From NCBI GenBank assembly GCA_016741995.1, contig JACVCO010000009.1:91996-155995 (forward strand): 64,000 nucleotides of DNA, written 5' to 3'. A program made the translations under genes and the position numbers. Below, piece after piece: positions 16,850 through 25,884 of this stretch (position 1 is the first letter of the stretch; each line of letters begins with the position of its first letter). This DNA is from Hydrogenophaga sp. (lineage in GTDB: Bacteria > Pseudomonadota > Gammaproteobacteria > Burkholderiales > Burkholderiaceae_C). The notes beneath the pieces are model-generated. The model was given only the letters and a program-made list of their open reading frames with translations. It was not told where the DNA came from and did not search any database.

Positions 16850-18535
16850 ATGCTGACCGCCACCGACCAACGCCCCTGGCTTTCCGCTTACCCCGAGGGC
16901 GTGCCCGCCGACATCGACGCCGGGCAGTACCCCTCGCTGGTGCACCTGATGGAAGAGAGCTTCCGCCGGTACGGTGATCGCACGGCCTACAGCTTCATGG
17001 GCAAGGACATCAGCTACGCGCAGACCGACAGCCTTTCGCTGGCCTTCGCGGCCTACCTGCAGTCGCTCGGCCTGGCGAAGGGCGATCGCGTGGCCATCAT
17101 GATGCCCAACGTGCCGCAGTACCCGGCGGCGGTGGCCGGCATCCTGCGCGCGGGCCTGGTGGTGGTGAACGTGAACCCGCTCTACACCGCGCGCGAACTC
17201 GAGCACCAGCTCAAGGACTCGGGCGCCAAGGCCATCGTCATCATCGAGAACTTCGCGCACACGCTCGAACAGTGCATCGCCGCCACGCCCGTGAAGCACG
17301 TGGTGCTTGCGGCCATGGGCGATCAACTCGGCCTGCTCAAGGGCGCGCTCGTGAATTACGTGGTGCGCAACGTCAAGAAGATGGTGCCGGCCTTCAACCT
17401 GCCTCAGGCGGTGCGCTTCAACGACGCCATCGCGCGTGGTGCGCGCGCCAGCCTGAAGAAGCCCGACATCAAGCCCGACGACATGGCCGTGCTGCAGTAC
17501 ACCGGCGGCACCACGGGCGTGAGCAAGGGCGCGGTGCTCCTGCACCGCAACATCATCGCGAACGTGCTGCAGTCCGAGGCCTGGAACGACCCGGTGATGA
17601 AGCTGCTGCCGGCGGGTGAGCAAGCCACCAGCGTGTGCGCGCTGCCGCTGTATCACATCTTCGCGTTCACCGTGAACATGATGCTGGGCCTGCGCGTGGG
17701 CGGCAAGACCATCCTCATTCCCAACCCGCGCGACCTGCCCGCGGTGCTCAAGGAGCTGTCCAAGCACCGCTTCCACAGCTTCCCGGCCGTGAACACGCTG
17801 TTCAACGGGCTGGCCAACCACCCCGATTTCAACTCCGTCGACTGGAGCCACCTCAAGGTGTCGGTGGGTGGCGGCATGGCGGTGCAGGGTGCGGTGGCCA
17901 AGCTCTGGCTCGAAAAGACCGGTTGCCCCATCTGCGAGGGCTATGGCCTGTCCGAGACCAGCCCGTCGGCGAGCTGCAATCCCACCAACAGCAAGGGCTT
18001 CACCGGCACCATCGGCGTGCCGCTGCCGGGCACGCGCATGAAGTGCCTCGACGACGACGGCAATGAGGTGCCGCTGGGCGAGCGCGGCGAGATCGCGATC
18101 CAGGGCCCGCAGGTGATGGCGGGTTACTGGCAGCGCCCCGACGAGACCGCCAAGGTCATGACGGCCGACGGCTTCTTCAAGTCGGGCGATGTGGGCGTGA
18201 TGGACGAGCGCGGCTTCTTCAAGATCGTGGACCGCAAGAAGGACATGGTGCTGGTCAGCGGCTTCAACGTGTATCCGAACGAGGTCGAAGACGTGGTGGC
18301 CCAATTGCCCGGCGTGATGGAGTGCGCCGTGGTGGGCGTGCCCGACGACAAGACCGGCGAGGCCGTGAAGCTGGTGATCGTGAAGAAGGACCCGGCGCTC
18401 ACCGAAGCCCAGGTGCGCGACTACTGCCGCACCAACCTCACCGGCTACAAGCAGCCGCGGGTGGTGGAGTTCCGCACCGAGATGCCCAAGACGCCGGTGG
18501 GCAAGATCCTGCGCCGCGAACTGCGCGACAAGTGA
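16850..18535 (+). CDS. fadD: Long-chain fatty acid--CoA ligase
   Basis: A 561-residue acyl-adenylate-forming enzyme that activates fatty acids to acyl-CoA. The P-loop YTGGTTGVSKGAVL lies near residue 220, the second core motif GYGLSETSPSASCN near 365, and the C-terminal hinge and lysine region FKSGDVGVMDERGFFKIVDRKKDM then PKTPVGKILRREL are complete. The ATG at 16850 is preceded by ACGAGGAG, and a GACAAT -10 lies at 16806-16811. It is followed 10 bp later by a nucleosidase gene. FadD is the best fit; a medium-chain or aromatic acid ligase cannot be excluded. Confidence 0.88.
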   Translation: MLTATDQRPWLSAYPEGVPADIDAGQYPSLVHLMEESFRRYGDRTAYSFMGKDISYAQTDSLSLAFAAYLQSLGLAKGDRVAIMMPNVPQYPAAVAGILRAGLVVVNVNPLYTARELEHQLKDSGAKAIVIIENFAHTLEQCIAATPVKHVVLAAMGDQLGLLKGALVNYVVRNVKKMVPAFNLPQAVRFNDAIARGARASLKKPDIKPDDMAVLQYTGGTTGVSKGAVLLHRNIIANVLQSEAWNDPVMKLLPAGEQATSVCALPLYHIFAFTVNMMLGLRVGGKTILIPNPRDLPAVLKELSKHRFHSFPAVNTLFNGLANHPDFNSVDWSHLKVSVGGGMAVQGAVAKLWLEKTGCPICEGYGLSETSPSASCNPTNSKGFTGTIGVPLPGTRMKCLDDDGNEVPLGERGEIAIQGPQVMAGYWQRPDETAKVMTADGFFKSGDVGVMDERGFFKIVDRKKDMVLVSGFNVYPNEVEDVVAQLPGVMECAVVGVPDDKTGEAVKLVIVKKDPALTEAQVRDYCRTNLTGYKQPRVVEFRTEMPKTPVGKILRRELRDK

Positions 18536-18545
18536 GCCGGCCCGC

Positions 18546-19298
18546 ATGACGCTCGCGCTCGTCAGTGCGCTGCCCGAAGAGCTGCAGGCGGTGCTCGACC
18601 TGCTGCCCGACGAACAGCGGATCGCGGTCGGTGGGCGCGCGTTCTGGCACGGCCACCTGCATGGCCAGGCCGTGGTGGCGGTGCTTTCGGGCATCGGCAA
18701 GGTGGCGGCGGCCACCACCGCGGCGCTGCTGCTGGAACGCTTCCAGGCCAGCGCCATCGTGATGACCGGCGTGGCCGGCGGCTTGGGCCCGGGCGTGAAG
18801 GTGGGCGACGTGGTGGTGGCGCGCGAACTGCTGCAGCACGACATGGACGCCTCGCCGATCTTCCCGCGCCACGAGATGCCCGGCTACGGGCGTTCGCGCT
18901 TTGCCGCCGACGCGGCGTGGGCCGATCGCCTGGTGCGCGCGAGCGAGGCCACGCTGCGCGACCCGCAGGCGTCGCTCGGCCCCGACGCGGTGGCCACCTT
19001 CCAGTTGCAGGCCCCGCGCGTGCACCAGGGCCTGCTCATCAGTGGCGACCGTTTCGTTTCGCGCACCGCCGAAAGCCAGGCCCTGCAAACCGAATTGCCG
19101 GACGCGCTCGCGGTCGACATGGAAAGCGCCGCCATGGCCCAGGTGTGCGCGAATTTCGCCCGCCCGTTCGCGGTGCTGCGCACCATCTCCGACCGCGCGG
19201 ACGACGCGGCCCACGTGGATTTCCCGCGCTTTCTCACGCAGGTTGCGAGCCGCTACAGCGCGGCCGTGGTCGAGCGCCTGCTCGGCGCGTCAGCGTAG
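18546..19298 (+). CDS. mtnN: 5'-methylthioadenosine/S-adenosylhomocysteine nucleosidase
   Basis: A 250-residue PNP/UDP-phosphorylase-fold nucleosidase. It shows the MTAN start TLALVSALPEEL with the catalytic glutamate region, the purine-site loop VMTGVAGGLGPGVKVGDVVVA, LLISGDRFVS, and VDMESAAMAQVC with the ribose-binding Glu, then RTISDRAD with the catalytic Asp. It recycles MTA and SAH by removing adenine. Slightly longer than E. coli MtnN (232). Its last 9 bp overlap the end of the convergent corA gene. Confidence 0.9.
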   Translation: MTLALVSALPEELQAVLDLLPDEQRIAVGGRAFWHGHLHGQAVVAVLSGIGKVAAATTAALLLERFQASAIVMTGVAGGLGPGVKVGDVVVARELLQHDMDASPIFPRHEMPGYGRSRFAADAAWADRLVRASEATLRDPQASLGPDAVATFQLQAPRVHQGLLISGDRFVSRTAESQALQTELPDALAVDMESAAMAQVCANFARPFAVLRTISDRADDAAHVDFPRFLTQVASRYSAAVVERLLGASA

Positions 19299-20276
19299 CC
19301 AGCCGCGCTTGCGGAAGTAGAGCATCGGCACCACGGCCGAGAACACCATCAGCGCGATCGCGAACGGGTAGCCGAGCCGCCAGTTCAACTCGGGCATGAA
19401 CTGGAAGTTCATGCCGTAGCTGCTGGCCACCAGCGTGGGTGGCAGCAGCGAGACGCTGGCCACCGAGAAGATCTTGATGATCTTGTTCTGGTTGATGTTG
19501 ATGAAACCGACGGTCGCATCCATCAGGAAGTTGATCTTGTCGAACAGGAAGGCGGTGTGGCCGTCCAGCGAGTCGAGGTCGCGCAGGATCTGGCGCGCGT
19601 CCTCGAACTGCTCGGCATTGAGCAGGCGGCTGCGCATCATGAAGCTCACCGCGCGGCGCGTGTCCATCACGTTGCGGCGGATGCGGCCCGACATGTCCTC
19701 GTGCTGCGCAATGGCCGACAGCGCTTCGCCCAGGGCCGAGTCGGAGGCCTCGCTGGACAGCACCTTGGCGCTCACCGCCTCCAGGTCGTCGTAGATGTCT
19801 TCGAGCGTGTCGGCGCAGTACTCGGCGTCGGCGTCGAACAGCATCAGCAGCACGTCCTTCGCGTCCTCGATCAGGCCCGGCATGCGGCGCGCGCGCATGC
19901 GCAGCAGCCGGAACACCGGCACGTCCTCGTCGTGGATGGAGAACAGCACGCCGCGGCTCTTGAGCGTGTCGTTGTGCTCGTTGAGGATGAAGGCCACGCG
20001 CACCGCGCGCGGGTCTTCGTCGTCGTCGATCAGGAAGTCGCTGCGCACGTGCAGCTCGCCGTTGTCTTCCTCGAAGAAGCGGGCGGACTCCTCGATGTCC
20101 TCGTCCATCGCGTCTTCCGGGATGGACAGGCCGAAGTGCTGCTTGACCCAGCGCCGCTCTTCGGGCGTGGGGTCTTCCAGGTCGACCCAGATGGGCTTGA
20201 ACTTCGCGAGCTCTTCCAGGGATTCGATTTCTTCCTGGAACAGGCGGCCATTGGCCAGGGTGAAGACGTTGAGCAT
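19290..20276 (-). CDS. corA: CorA magnesium/cobalt transporter
   Basis: A 328-residue pentameric divalent-cation channel. A long acidic cytoplasmic domain (about 1-265) precedes two C-terminal membrane helices with the diagnostic YGMNFQFMPELNW between them (GMN selectivity motif and MPEL periplasmic loop), ending in the basic tail YFRKRGWLR. The start at 20276 follows AGGGAGCG. A roughly 190-nt leader upstream holds a 17-codon ORF and alternative hairpins, suggesting attenuation or Rho control by Mg2+. The gene ends overlapping mtnN. Confidence 0.95.
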   Translation of the reverse strand: MLNVFTLANGRLFQEEIESLEELAKFKPIWVDLEDPTPEERRWVKQHFGLSIPEDAMDEDIEESARFFEEDNGELHVRSDFLIDDDEDPRAVRVAFILNEHNDTLKSRGVLFSIHDEDVPVFRLLRMRARRMPGLIEDAKDVLLMLFDADAEYCADTLEDIYDDLEAVSAKVLSSEASDSALGEALSAIAQHEDMSGRIRRNVMDTRRAVSFMMRSRLLNAEQFEDARQILRDLDSLDGHTAFLFDKINFLMDATVGFININQNKIIKIFSVASVSLLPPTLVASSYGMNFQFMPELNWRLGYPFAIALMVFSAVVPMLYFRKRGWLR

Positions 20277-20469
20277 GGCGCGCTCCCTGCTGCTTGTGGC
20301 GGTGGGCGGGGGAGGCCGGTGTGCCGGCCGGCGGGTTCGGTGGCGCTTTCAGCCAGCCGGCCGCCGGGGCGGTGCGCTGGTGGTCAGCGCGGGCTCAGAC
20401 GGTGGCGGAGGAGGCTGAAAGCACACAACTGGGGGGTGTGCTTTCCATGAGGGGCTCCGGAGAATGACG
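20277..20469 (-). promoter_or_regulatory. Structured 5' leader of corA with mutually exclusive hairpins
   Basis: Read on the minus strand, the leader first forms a perfect 10-bp hairpin (GAAAGCACAC 20445-20436 with GTGTGCTTTC 20426-20417, 9-nt loop). The 3' arm plus the next four bases (GCTTTCAGCC, 20422-20413) can instead pair perfectly over 10 bp with GGCTGAAAGC at 20354-20345, 58 nt downstream. A third hairpin (GGCCGG, loop, CCGGCC at 20329-20314) follows. The rest is C-rich and G-poor in places, as Rho sites are. The first hairpin lies inside a 17-codon ORF, so translation of that ORF would decide which structure forms. Confidence 0.6.
20395..20448 (-). CDS. Leader peptide (17 aa) upstream of corA
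   Basis: ATG at 20448 with CGGAG seven to eleven bases upstream, then 17 codons (MESTPPSCVLSASSATV) and TGA at 20395-20397, 118 bp before the corA start. Two consecutive proline codons (CCC CCC) lie in the loop of the first hairpin. Salmonella corA and mgtA/mgtC leaders also encode short peptides whose translation sets Rho-dependent termination; the peptide here is not similar to them as far as I can tell. It is too short for standard gene calling. Confidence 0.5.
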   Translation of the reverse strand: MESTPPSCVLSASSATV

Positions 20470-20475
20470 GGCGCG

Positions 20476-20481
20476 ATTATC
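20476..20481 (-). promoter_or_regulatory. Candidate -10 element of the corA transcript
   Basis: GATAAT on the minus strand (in TGCGATAATCGC), overlapping the stop codon of the upstream patatin gene. Transcription would start near 20469, giving a leader of about 190 nt. AGACGG 17 bp upstream is a poor -35. Confidence 0.5.
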
Positions 20482-21724
20482 GCACCGCACCCTGTGCGCC
20501 GTCTGTGACAGGGGGCGCCAGAAAGGCCTTCAATTCGTCCTGCCGTCGCCACGCGTCGTGCTCGCCCAACGCCATCAGCGCCTGCACGAAGCCGGGTTCG
20601 AACAGCAGGTAACTGGCCAGGGCCGCGGCGCTGGCGTTGGCGCCGCGGCGTGTGTCCAGCGCGCCCAGGCCGGTGAGCGTGTGGCGCGTGGTCACCGGGA
20701 GCTCGTGCACGTGCTTGAGCGCGATCTCGTCGAGCGACACGCTGGGCTGGATGGCGAGCACCTCCACCGGGCGGTAGGGCAGCACGGCGGCCAGGCCGGG
20801 TGGCAGGCGGGCCAGGGTCTGGCTCACGCGCATGGTCTGCTCCACGTCGGACTGCAGCGTGTCGTGAAAGACGCTGGCCATGGCGTGGCCGGCGATGGTG
20901 CCGGCGGTGGGCCCGCTGTCGTTGCCCGACACCAGCCCCGCGCGCTGCGGCTGCCCCACCCCGATGACGAGAACTCGCCGCGCGCCGAAGTGAATGGCTG
21001 GCGACAGCGGCGAGAGCTGGCGCATGGAGCCGTCACCGAAATGCTCGCGGTGGTTGTTGACCCACAGCGGCACGGCCGGGAACAGGAAGGGGATGGCGCT
21101 GGACGCCATCAAATGCTCGATGGTGATCGGCTGGAAGTCGGAGCGGCGGCCGGGCCGGTGCCAGGGCTGCACGGTGCAGTCGGTCCGCGTCTGGCAGAAG
21201 GTCCAGTGCTCGCCCGTCGTGTAGCTCGACGCGGTCACGCCCAGCGCCTCCACCGCGCCGCGTTCGAGTGCCGCTTCCAGCCGGCCCAGGTCGATCGCTC
21301 GGTGCAGCGTGTCCACCAGCGGCAGGGTGTCGAGCAGCGCCCGGTGGCGTTTGACCTGGCGCGACAGCGTCCAGCCCGCGAGCACGCGGCTGGCACGCAC
21401 CCAGCTCGGCGCGTCGAGCCGGTACACCTGGTGCGAACGCAAGCCTTGCCAGAACCGCGCGAGTTCGCCCAGCGCGGCCGCGCCATCGGCCGCGTGGCTG
21501 GCCAGAAAGCTGGCGTTGAGCGCACCGGCCGAGGTGCCGAACAGCCAGGGGAAAGGGAAGGCCGCCTGCCCCGTGGGCAGCATGCTCGCCAGCGCCTTGA
21601 GCACGCCGGCCTGGTAGGCGGTGCGGGCTCCGCCGCCCATGAGCACCAGCGCGCAACCGTCGGGCCGGTTGGTGGGGCGCGTGGGTAGCACGGTGTTGTG
21701 CGTGAGGACGGTGTCGAGTGACAT
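20477..21724 (-). CDS. Patatin-like phospholipase
   Basis: A 415-residue patatin-domain hydrolase: glycine-rich oxyanion loop MGGGARTAYQAGVL near 29-42, nucleophile S65 in FGTSAGAL, and the dyad aspartate D231 in FGDGSMRQ. This Ser-Asp dyad cleaves acyl esters of phospholipids or neutral lipids. The C-terminal third (LPYRPVEVLAIQPSVSLDEIA...) has the DUF3336-free bacterial type extension. There is no signal peptide. It starts 3 bp after the end of the hybrid kinase gene on the same strand, so the two are co-transcribed, and its 3' end carries the corA promoter. Confidence 0.85.
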   Translation of the reverse strand: MSLDTVLTHNTVLPTRPTNRPDGCALVLMGGGARTAYQAGVLKALASMLPTGQAAFPFPWLFGTSAGALNASFLASHAADGAAALGELARFWQGLRSHQVYRLDAPSWVRASRVLAGWTLSRQVKRHRALLDTLPLVDTLHRAIDLGRLEAALERGAVEALGVTASSYTTGEHWTFCQTRTDCTVQPWHRPGRRSDFQPITIEHLMASSAIPFLFPAVPLWVNNHREHFGDGSMRQLSPLSPAIHFGARRVLVIGVGQPQRAGLVSGNDSGPTAGTIAGHAMASVFHDTLQSDVEQTMRVSQTLARLPPGLAAVLPYRPVEVLAIQPSVSLDEIALKHVHELPVTTRHTLTGLGALDTRRGANASAAALASYLLFEPGFVQALMALGEHDAWRRQDELKAFLAPPVTDGAQGAVR

Positions 21725-21727
21725 GGC

Positions 21728-23479
21728 TCAGGGTGTGGGCGGCAGGTCGTCGATGAAGCGGCGCAGGGTTTCAGGGACCACGGGCTTGTGCAGGCCGGAC
21801 ACGCCGGCGGCCCGGATCCGGGTGAGCACGTCCAGGCTGGTGTCGCCCGTGACGATGGCCATGCGCAGGCTCTCGCCCAGGCGTTCGCGCAGCGCGTCGA
21901 TGACCTGCACGCCATCTTGATCGGCGCTGAGGTGCATGTCGATCAGGGCCACCTCGGGGGGGCGCCTGGCGTTCGCCACCGCCGCCAGGGCGTCCTCGAG
22001 GTTGCTCGCCACCAGGGCGTCGTGGCCCCAGCCGCGCAACAGCAGGCCCATGGCGGCCAGGATCTGTGGGTCGTCGTCCACCACCAGCACCGTGCGCGCG
22101 GGCTGCGGTGCGTCGTCGGGCAAGTGCTCCTCGGCGGTGTCGACCACGGCCGCGGGAAGCTCGATCGCGAACACCGAGCCGTGGCCGGGCCGCGAGCGGC
22201 AGATCAGGCGGCTGCCCAGCAGATCGGCCGAGCGCTTGACGATGGACAGACCCAGGCCGAAGCCGCGCGACTGGCTGGCATCGCGCCTGGCGTTGTCGGC
22301 CTGGAAGAACTCCTCCGTCACGCGCGGCAGATCCTGCGCTTCGATGCCCACGCCGCTGTCCCGCACCTCGATGCGCACGCGTTCGCCGCGGCGCCGGGCA
22401 GCCAGCAGCACGCCACCGCGCTCCGTGTAGCGCACCGCATTGCCCGCGAGGTTGCTCAGGATGGTGTGCAGCACCGCCGGATCCGTGTGCACCGCCAGGC
22501 CGTTCTCGCGCACGCGAAGGCGCAGGCCCTTGGCGTGGGCCTGCTGGGTGACCTCGTCGCGCACCTTGTTGAGCAAGGGCTGCAGCAGCACCACCTGCGG
22601 CTTGGGCTCGGTGGCGCCCGCGTCCAGGCGCGAGATGTCGAGCAGGCGGTTGAGCAGCTGCGCCATGGTGTCGAGTGCGCCCTGCATGCGGTCGGCGATC
22701 GCACCGACCGTGGGCGGGCTGATTTCCGGCCGGCCCGACAGCGTCTTGAGCGCCGGCACGAACAGGCTCATGGCATGGATGGGCTGGCGAAGGTCGTGGC
22801 TGGCCGTGGCCAGGAAGCGCGTCTTGGCGCGGTTGGCCGATTCGGCGCGGTCGCGCTCCTTGGCCAACGCGTCCGCCAGCGATTCGTTCTCGAAGCGCAG
22901 CAAGGTGGCTTCGGCGATCGATTGCGCGATGCGCCGCGCGAAGACTTCCGCCATCAACAGGAAGGCCAGCGTGAGCAGGCCCAGCACGACGCCCCGCGCC
23001 GTGCCGCTGGACAGGCAGCGCAGCGCGATCGGCAGCAGCGCCGGCAAGGCAAACGCGAGATGGGCCGGGAAATACGGGCCGAGCGATTGCGTGGCGCTGG
23101 CCACGATGCCGGCCAGGGCGATGACCACCACCGCCTGGGTGTGCGTGTCCTCGGCGTCGTAGGCGAACACGGCCAGCGCGCCCCACAGCAGGCCGGCCAG
23201 CATCGACGACACCACGAACCACCGGGCCCAACGCGCGTTGCCCGATGGGTCGGGCTGGTGGCGGTAGGCCCTGCCCACCAGCCAGCGCACCAGGCACAGC
23301 ACGGCCATCGCGCCGAGCCAGGCCAGCGCCCATGAGGAAGGCAGGCCATCGACCACCAGCAGCGCGGTCGTGCCGGAGGCGGCCAGCAGGGTGCCGATCA
23401 CCAGGGCCGGCACGTTGCGCGCCAGCAGGCGCACCTGCTCGTCCAACAGGCGTTCGGGCAGGCCATGATCCGTGGTCAT
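21728..23479 (-). CDS. Hybrid sensor histidine kinase with C-terminal receiver
   Basis: A protein of about 583 residues with roughly six membrane helices in the first 180 residues, then a HisKA domain with phospho-acceptor H228 (FLATASHDLRQPIHAM), a HATPase domain (N-box LSNLAGNAVRYTE, G-boxes DSGVGIE and GFGLGLSI), and a receiver starting RTVLVVDDDPQ with phospho-acceptor D514 in ALIDMHL and a conserved Lys in LHKP. There is no DNA-binding output domain and no separate regulator nearby. Two starts are possible (23497 or 23479), neither with a good ribosome site. It is followed after 3 bp by the patatin gene. Confidence 0.88.
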   Translation of the reverse strand: MTTDHGLPERLLDEQVRLLARNVPALVIGTLLAASGTTALLVVDGLPSSWALAWLGAMAVLCLVRWLVGRAYRHQPDPSGNARWARWFVVSSMLAGLLWGALAVFAYDAEDTHTQAVVVIALAGIVASATQSLGPYFPAHLAFALPALLPIALRCLSSGTARGVVLGLLTLAFLLMAEVFARRIAQSIAEATLLRFENESLADALAKERDRAESANRAKTRFLATASHDLRQPIHAMSLFVPALKTLSGRPEISPPTVGAIADRMQGALDTMAQLLNRLLDISRLDAGATEPKPQVVLLQPLLNKVRDEVTQQAHAKGLRLRVRENGLAVHTDPAVLHTILSNLAGNAVRYTERGGVLLAARRRGERVRIEVRDSGVGIEAQDLPRVTEEFFQADNARRDASQSRGFGLGLSIVKRSADLLGSRLICRSRPGHGSVFAIELPAAVVDTAEEHLPDDAPQPARTVLVVDDDPQILAAMGLLLRGWGHDALVASNLEDALAAVANARRPPEVALIDMHLSADQDGVQVIDALRERLGESLRMAIVTGDTSLDVLTRIRAAGVSGLHKPVVPETLRRFIDDLPPTP

Positions 23480-23556
23480 GGACGCAGCATAGGCCATGGC
23501 GATGCGGGGCCGAGGGCTTTCAGCGACACTGGCCGGCTCGACACCGACCCCCTGCC

Positions 23557-24783
23557 GTGACGTCTTCCTCGCCCCTGAGTCCCTCCCGCGAACGCTGGCT
23601 GTTGCTCACCATCGCCGGCATCCAGTTCACGCACATCCTCGATTTCATGATCATGATGCCGCTGGGCCCGCAGTTCACGCGGCTGTTCGGCATCAGCGAC
23701 GCGCAGTTCGGTCTGCTCGTCTCGGCCTACACGCTGTCGGCCGGCGTCTCGGGCCTGTTCGCCGCCACCTACGTCGACCGTTTCGACCGGCGCAGCCTGC
23801 TGTTGTGGCTCTACGGCCTGTTCGCGCTGGCCACGCTGGCCTGCGGGCTGGCGCCCGACTACGGCTTCCTCATGGGCGCGCGCGTCGCCGCGGGCGTGTT
23901 CGGCGGCGTGCTCTCCGCGCTCGCGCAGACCATCGTGGCCGACGTCGTGCCCTTCGAGCGGCGCGGCCGCGCCATGGGCATCGTGATGTCGGCGTTCTCT
24001 GTGGCCACCGTGGCGGGCGTGCCGCTGGGCCTGTGGCTCGCAAGCTGGCTCGACTGGCACGCCACCTTCATCGCCATCGCGCTGCTGTGTGCGCTGTTCT
24101 GTGCCGGCGCCTGGCTCACGCTGCCGCCGCTGCGCGCTCACCTGGCCGCCGGGCAACCCGTGGCGTGGCACGCCATCGGCGAAGTGCTGGGCGAGCGCAA
24201 CCACTGGCGCGCGTTCGCGATGTCGGCGCTGATGATGTTCACCGGCTTCACGGTGATTCCCTTCATCACGATCTACATGCAGGCCAACGTCGGCCTCACC
24301 GACGAGGACATTCCGCTGATGTACCTCGTGGGCGGCGCGTTCACGCTGCTGAGCGCGCGCTGGTTCGGCCGCATGACCGATCGGCTCGGCAAGGTGCGCA
24401 CCTTCTCGCGCCTGGCCGCGGCGGTGACGGTGCCACTGATGCTCACCACGCTCGCACCGCCTATGGCGCTGCCGCTGGTGTTGCTGGTCTCCACGTCGTT
24501 CTTCGTGCTGATGTCGGGGCGCATGATCCCCGGCATGGCCATCCTCACCTCGGCCGCCGCGCCCCGGCTGCGTGGCACGTTCATGGTGCTCAACGCCTCG
24601 GTGCAGTCGGCCGCCATGGGGCTGGCCTCGTTCCTGGGCGGCTTGATCATCGCGCGTGATGCCGCCGGTCGGGTCGAGCACTACTGGGTGGCGGGCCTCA
24701 TCGGCGTGGTCGCCAGCTTCGCCAGCATCGCCCTGGCCAGACGGCTGGCCCTGCACGGTGCCGGCCAGGGCACGCCCGGTTGA
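23557..24783 (+). CDS. MFS transporter (drug-efflux type)
   Basis: A protein of about 408 residues with 12 predicted membrane helices. The first helix is [25 protein letters not shown], and the cytoplasmic loop motif A is present in altered form ([15 protein letters not shown]). The [21 protein letters not shown] block is typical of the Bcr/AraJ-like proton antiporters. The start is a GTG at 23557, since the first helix begins about 20 residues later; no ATG is suitably placed and the ribosome site is weak. It is divergent from the sensor kinase gene. The substrate is unknown. Confidence 0.82.
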   Translation: MTSSSPLSPSRERWLLLTIAGIQFTHILDFMIMMPLGPQFTRLFGISDAQFGLLVSAYTLSAGVSGLFAATYVDRFDRRSLLLWLYGLFALATLACGLAPDYGFLMGARVAAGVFGGVLSALAQTIVADVVPFERRGRAMGIVMSAFSVATVAGVPLGLWLASWLDWHATFIAIALLCALFCAGAWLTLPPLRAHLAAGQPVAWHAIGEVLGERNHWRAFAMSALMMFTGFTVIPFITIYMQANVGLTDEDIPLMYLVGGAFTLLSARWFGRMTDRLGKVRTFSRLAAAVTVPLMLTTLAPPMALPLVLLVSTSFFVLMSGRMIPGMAILTSAAAPRLRGTFMVLNASVQSAAMGLASFLGGLIIARDAAGRVEHYWVAGLIGVVASFASIALARRLALHGAGQGTPG

Positions 24784-24820
24784 CGCCCGTCAAGAAGTCA
24801 CGTTTTCTGACGTTTGCGCC

Positions 24821-24849
24821 TTGCGTGGGCGCGCCATCGTCGGCATAGT
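24821..24849 (+). promoter_or_regulatory. Candidate sigma70 promoter for hpf
   Basis: TTGCGT (24821-24826), 17-bp spacer, CATAGT (24844-24849). This is one of the few places in the window where a -35 and -10 occur at ideal spacing. The hpf start is 80 bp downstream. Confidence 0.45.
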
Positions 24850-24928
24850 GGGTTCAAGCCATCCCGTGGTCGCCGGGGGCTTGCCACCTGGTGACCTGTG
24901 TCAACCCGGAGCAATAGGAGGCTCTCTC

Positions 24929-25258
24929 ATGAACCTGACGATCAGCGGTCACCATCTCGAGGTCACGCCCGCCCTGCGCGGCTACGTCACCAGCAAGCTC
25001 GAACGCATCTCCCGGCATTTCGATCAAGTCGTGGACATCAAGGTGCTGCTCACGGTGGACAACCTCAAGGAGAAGGACCTGCGCCAACGGGCGGAGTGCA
25101 ACATCCACGTCAAGGGCCGCGACCTGTTTGCCGAAAGCGCCCACGCCGATCTGTACGCCGCCGTCGATGAGTTGACCGACAAGCTCGACCGCCAGGTGCT
25201 GCGCTACAAGACCAAGGCCCAGGACCACAACCACGAGACCGTCAAACGGCTGATGTGA
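24929..25258 (+). CDS. hpf: Ribosome hibernation promoting factor (short HPF/RaiA family)
   Basis: A 109-residue protein that binds the 30S A/P-site region and promotes 70S hibernation or 100S dimers in slow growth. It opens [20 protein letters not shown] and has [19 protein letters not shown] and [26 protein letters not shown], all family-typical. The ATG follows a strong AGGAGG. The gene is closed by a perfect intrinsic terminator and followed by ptsN and hprK. In many betaproteobacteria rpoN sits immediately upstream; here an MFS gene does. Confidence 0.94.
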   Translation: MNLTISGHHLEVTPALRGYVTSKLERISRHFDQVVDIKVLLTVDNLKEKDLRQRAECNIHVKGRDLFAESAHADLYAAVDELTDKLDRQVLRYKTKAQDHNHETVKRLM

Positions 25259-25313
25259 AAACCGTCACAACCCGCGCCGCGCGTGGGTTTGCGACCGTGC
25301 TGCACTGCAACAG

Positions 25314-25341
25314 GCCGCTTGATATGTCAAGCGGCTTTTTT
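25314..25341 (+). terminator. Intrinsic terminator of hpf
   Basis: GCCGCTTGA, loop TATG, TCAAGCGGC, then TTTTTT: a perfect 9-bp stem with a six-T tail, the best terminator in the window. It separates hpf from ptsN. Confidence 0.93.
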
Positions 25342-25375
25342 GTCTCTTTCGTCTAGCCGTGAGAGGTCAGAAGCG

Positions 25376-25381
25376 CATAAT
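25376..25381 (+). promoter_or_regulatory. Candidate -10 element for ptsN-hprK
   Basis: CATAAT 21 nt before the ptsN start, after the hpf terminator. It implies ptsN-hprK has its own promoter with a short leader. Confidence 0.5.
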
Positions 25382-25402
25382 CCGCGGTCCGAAAGGGCCC
25401 CC

Positions 25403-25873
25403 ATGAACCGTCTCTCTGCCATCCTGCCCGCCGCGCAAGTGCTCGTGGGCGTCGACGCCACCAGCAAGAAGCGCGCTTTCGAGGAAGCGGGCCTGCTGTT
25501 CGAAACGCAGCACGGGCTCAACCGCGCGCTCATCACCGACAGCCTCTTTGCGCGCGAGCGCCTCGGCTCCACCGGGCTGGGTCATGGCGTGGCCATTCCC
25601 CACGGGCGCATCAAGGGCCTCAAACAACCGCTGGCGGCGGTGTTCCAGCTGGCCAGCGCCATCGGTTTCGACGCTCCGGACGAACAGCCGGTGCAGCTCA
25701 TGATCTTCCTGCTCGTGCCCGAGGCGGCCACGCAGAAGCACCTGGAAATCCTCTCCGAGATCGCCGAACTGCTCAGCGACAGCGCCCTGCGCGAGCAGAT
25801 GAAGGGCTCTGGCGACGCCACCGCCCTGCACGCGCTGATTGCCAACTGGCAGTCGGCCCACGCCGCCGCTTAA
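25403..25873 (+). CDS. ptsN: Nitrogen-PTS EIIA protein PtsN
   Basis: A 156-residue EIIA(Ntr) protein with the phosphorylatable histidine H67 in [15 protein letters not shown] and the family stretch [30 protein letters not shown]. It ends the PtsP-NPr-PtsN phosphorelay and regulates K+ transport, nitrogen and stress responses rather than sugar import. It is followed 11 bp later by hprK, the usual beta- and alphaproteobacterial pairing. No ribosome site stronger than GGGCCC-like sequence precedes the ATG. Confidence 0.94.
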   Translation: MNRLSAILPAAQVLVGVDATSKKRAFEEAGLLFETQHGLNRALITDSLFARERLGSTGLGHGVAIPHGRIKGLKQPLAAVFQLASAIGFDAPDEQPVQLMIFLLVPEAATQKHLEILSEIAELLSDSALREQMKGSGDATALHALIANWQSAHAAA

Positions 25874-25884
25874 GCCCACCGGCC

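Noticed and set aside
24867-24890. Sigma54 promoter before hpf
   Set aside because: TGG and TTGC occur, but the GG-to-GC distance is about 13 bp rather than the fixed 10 bp.
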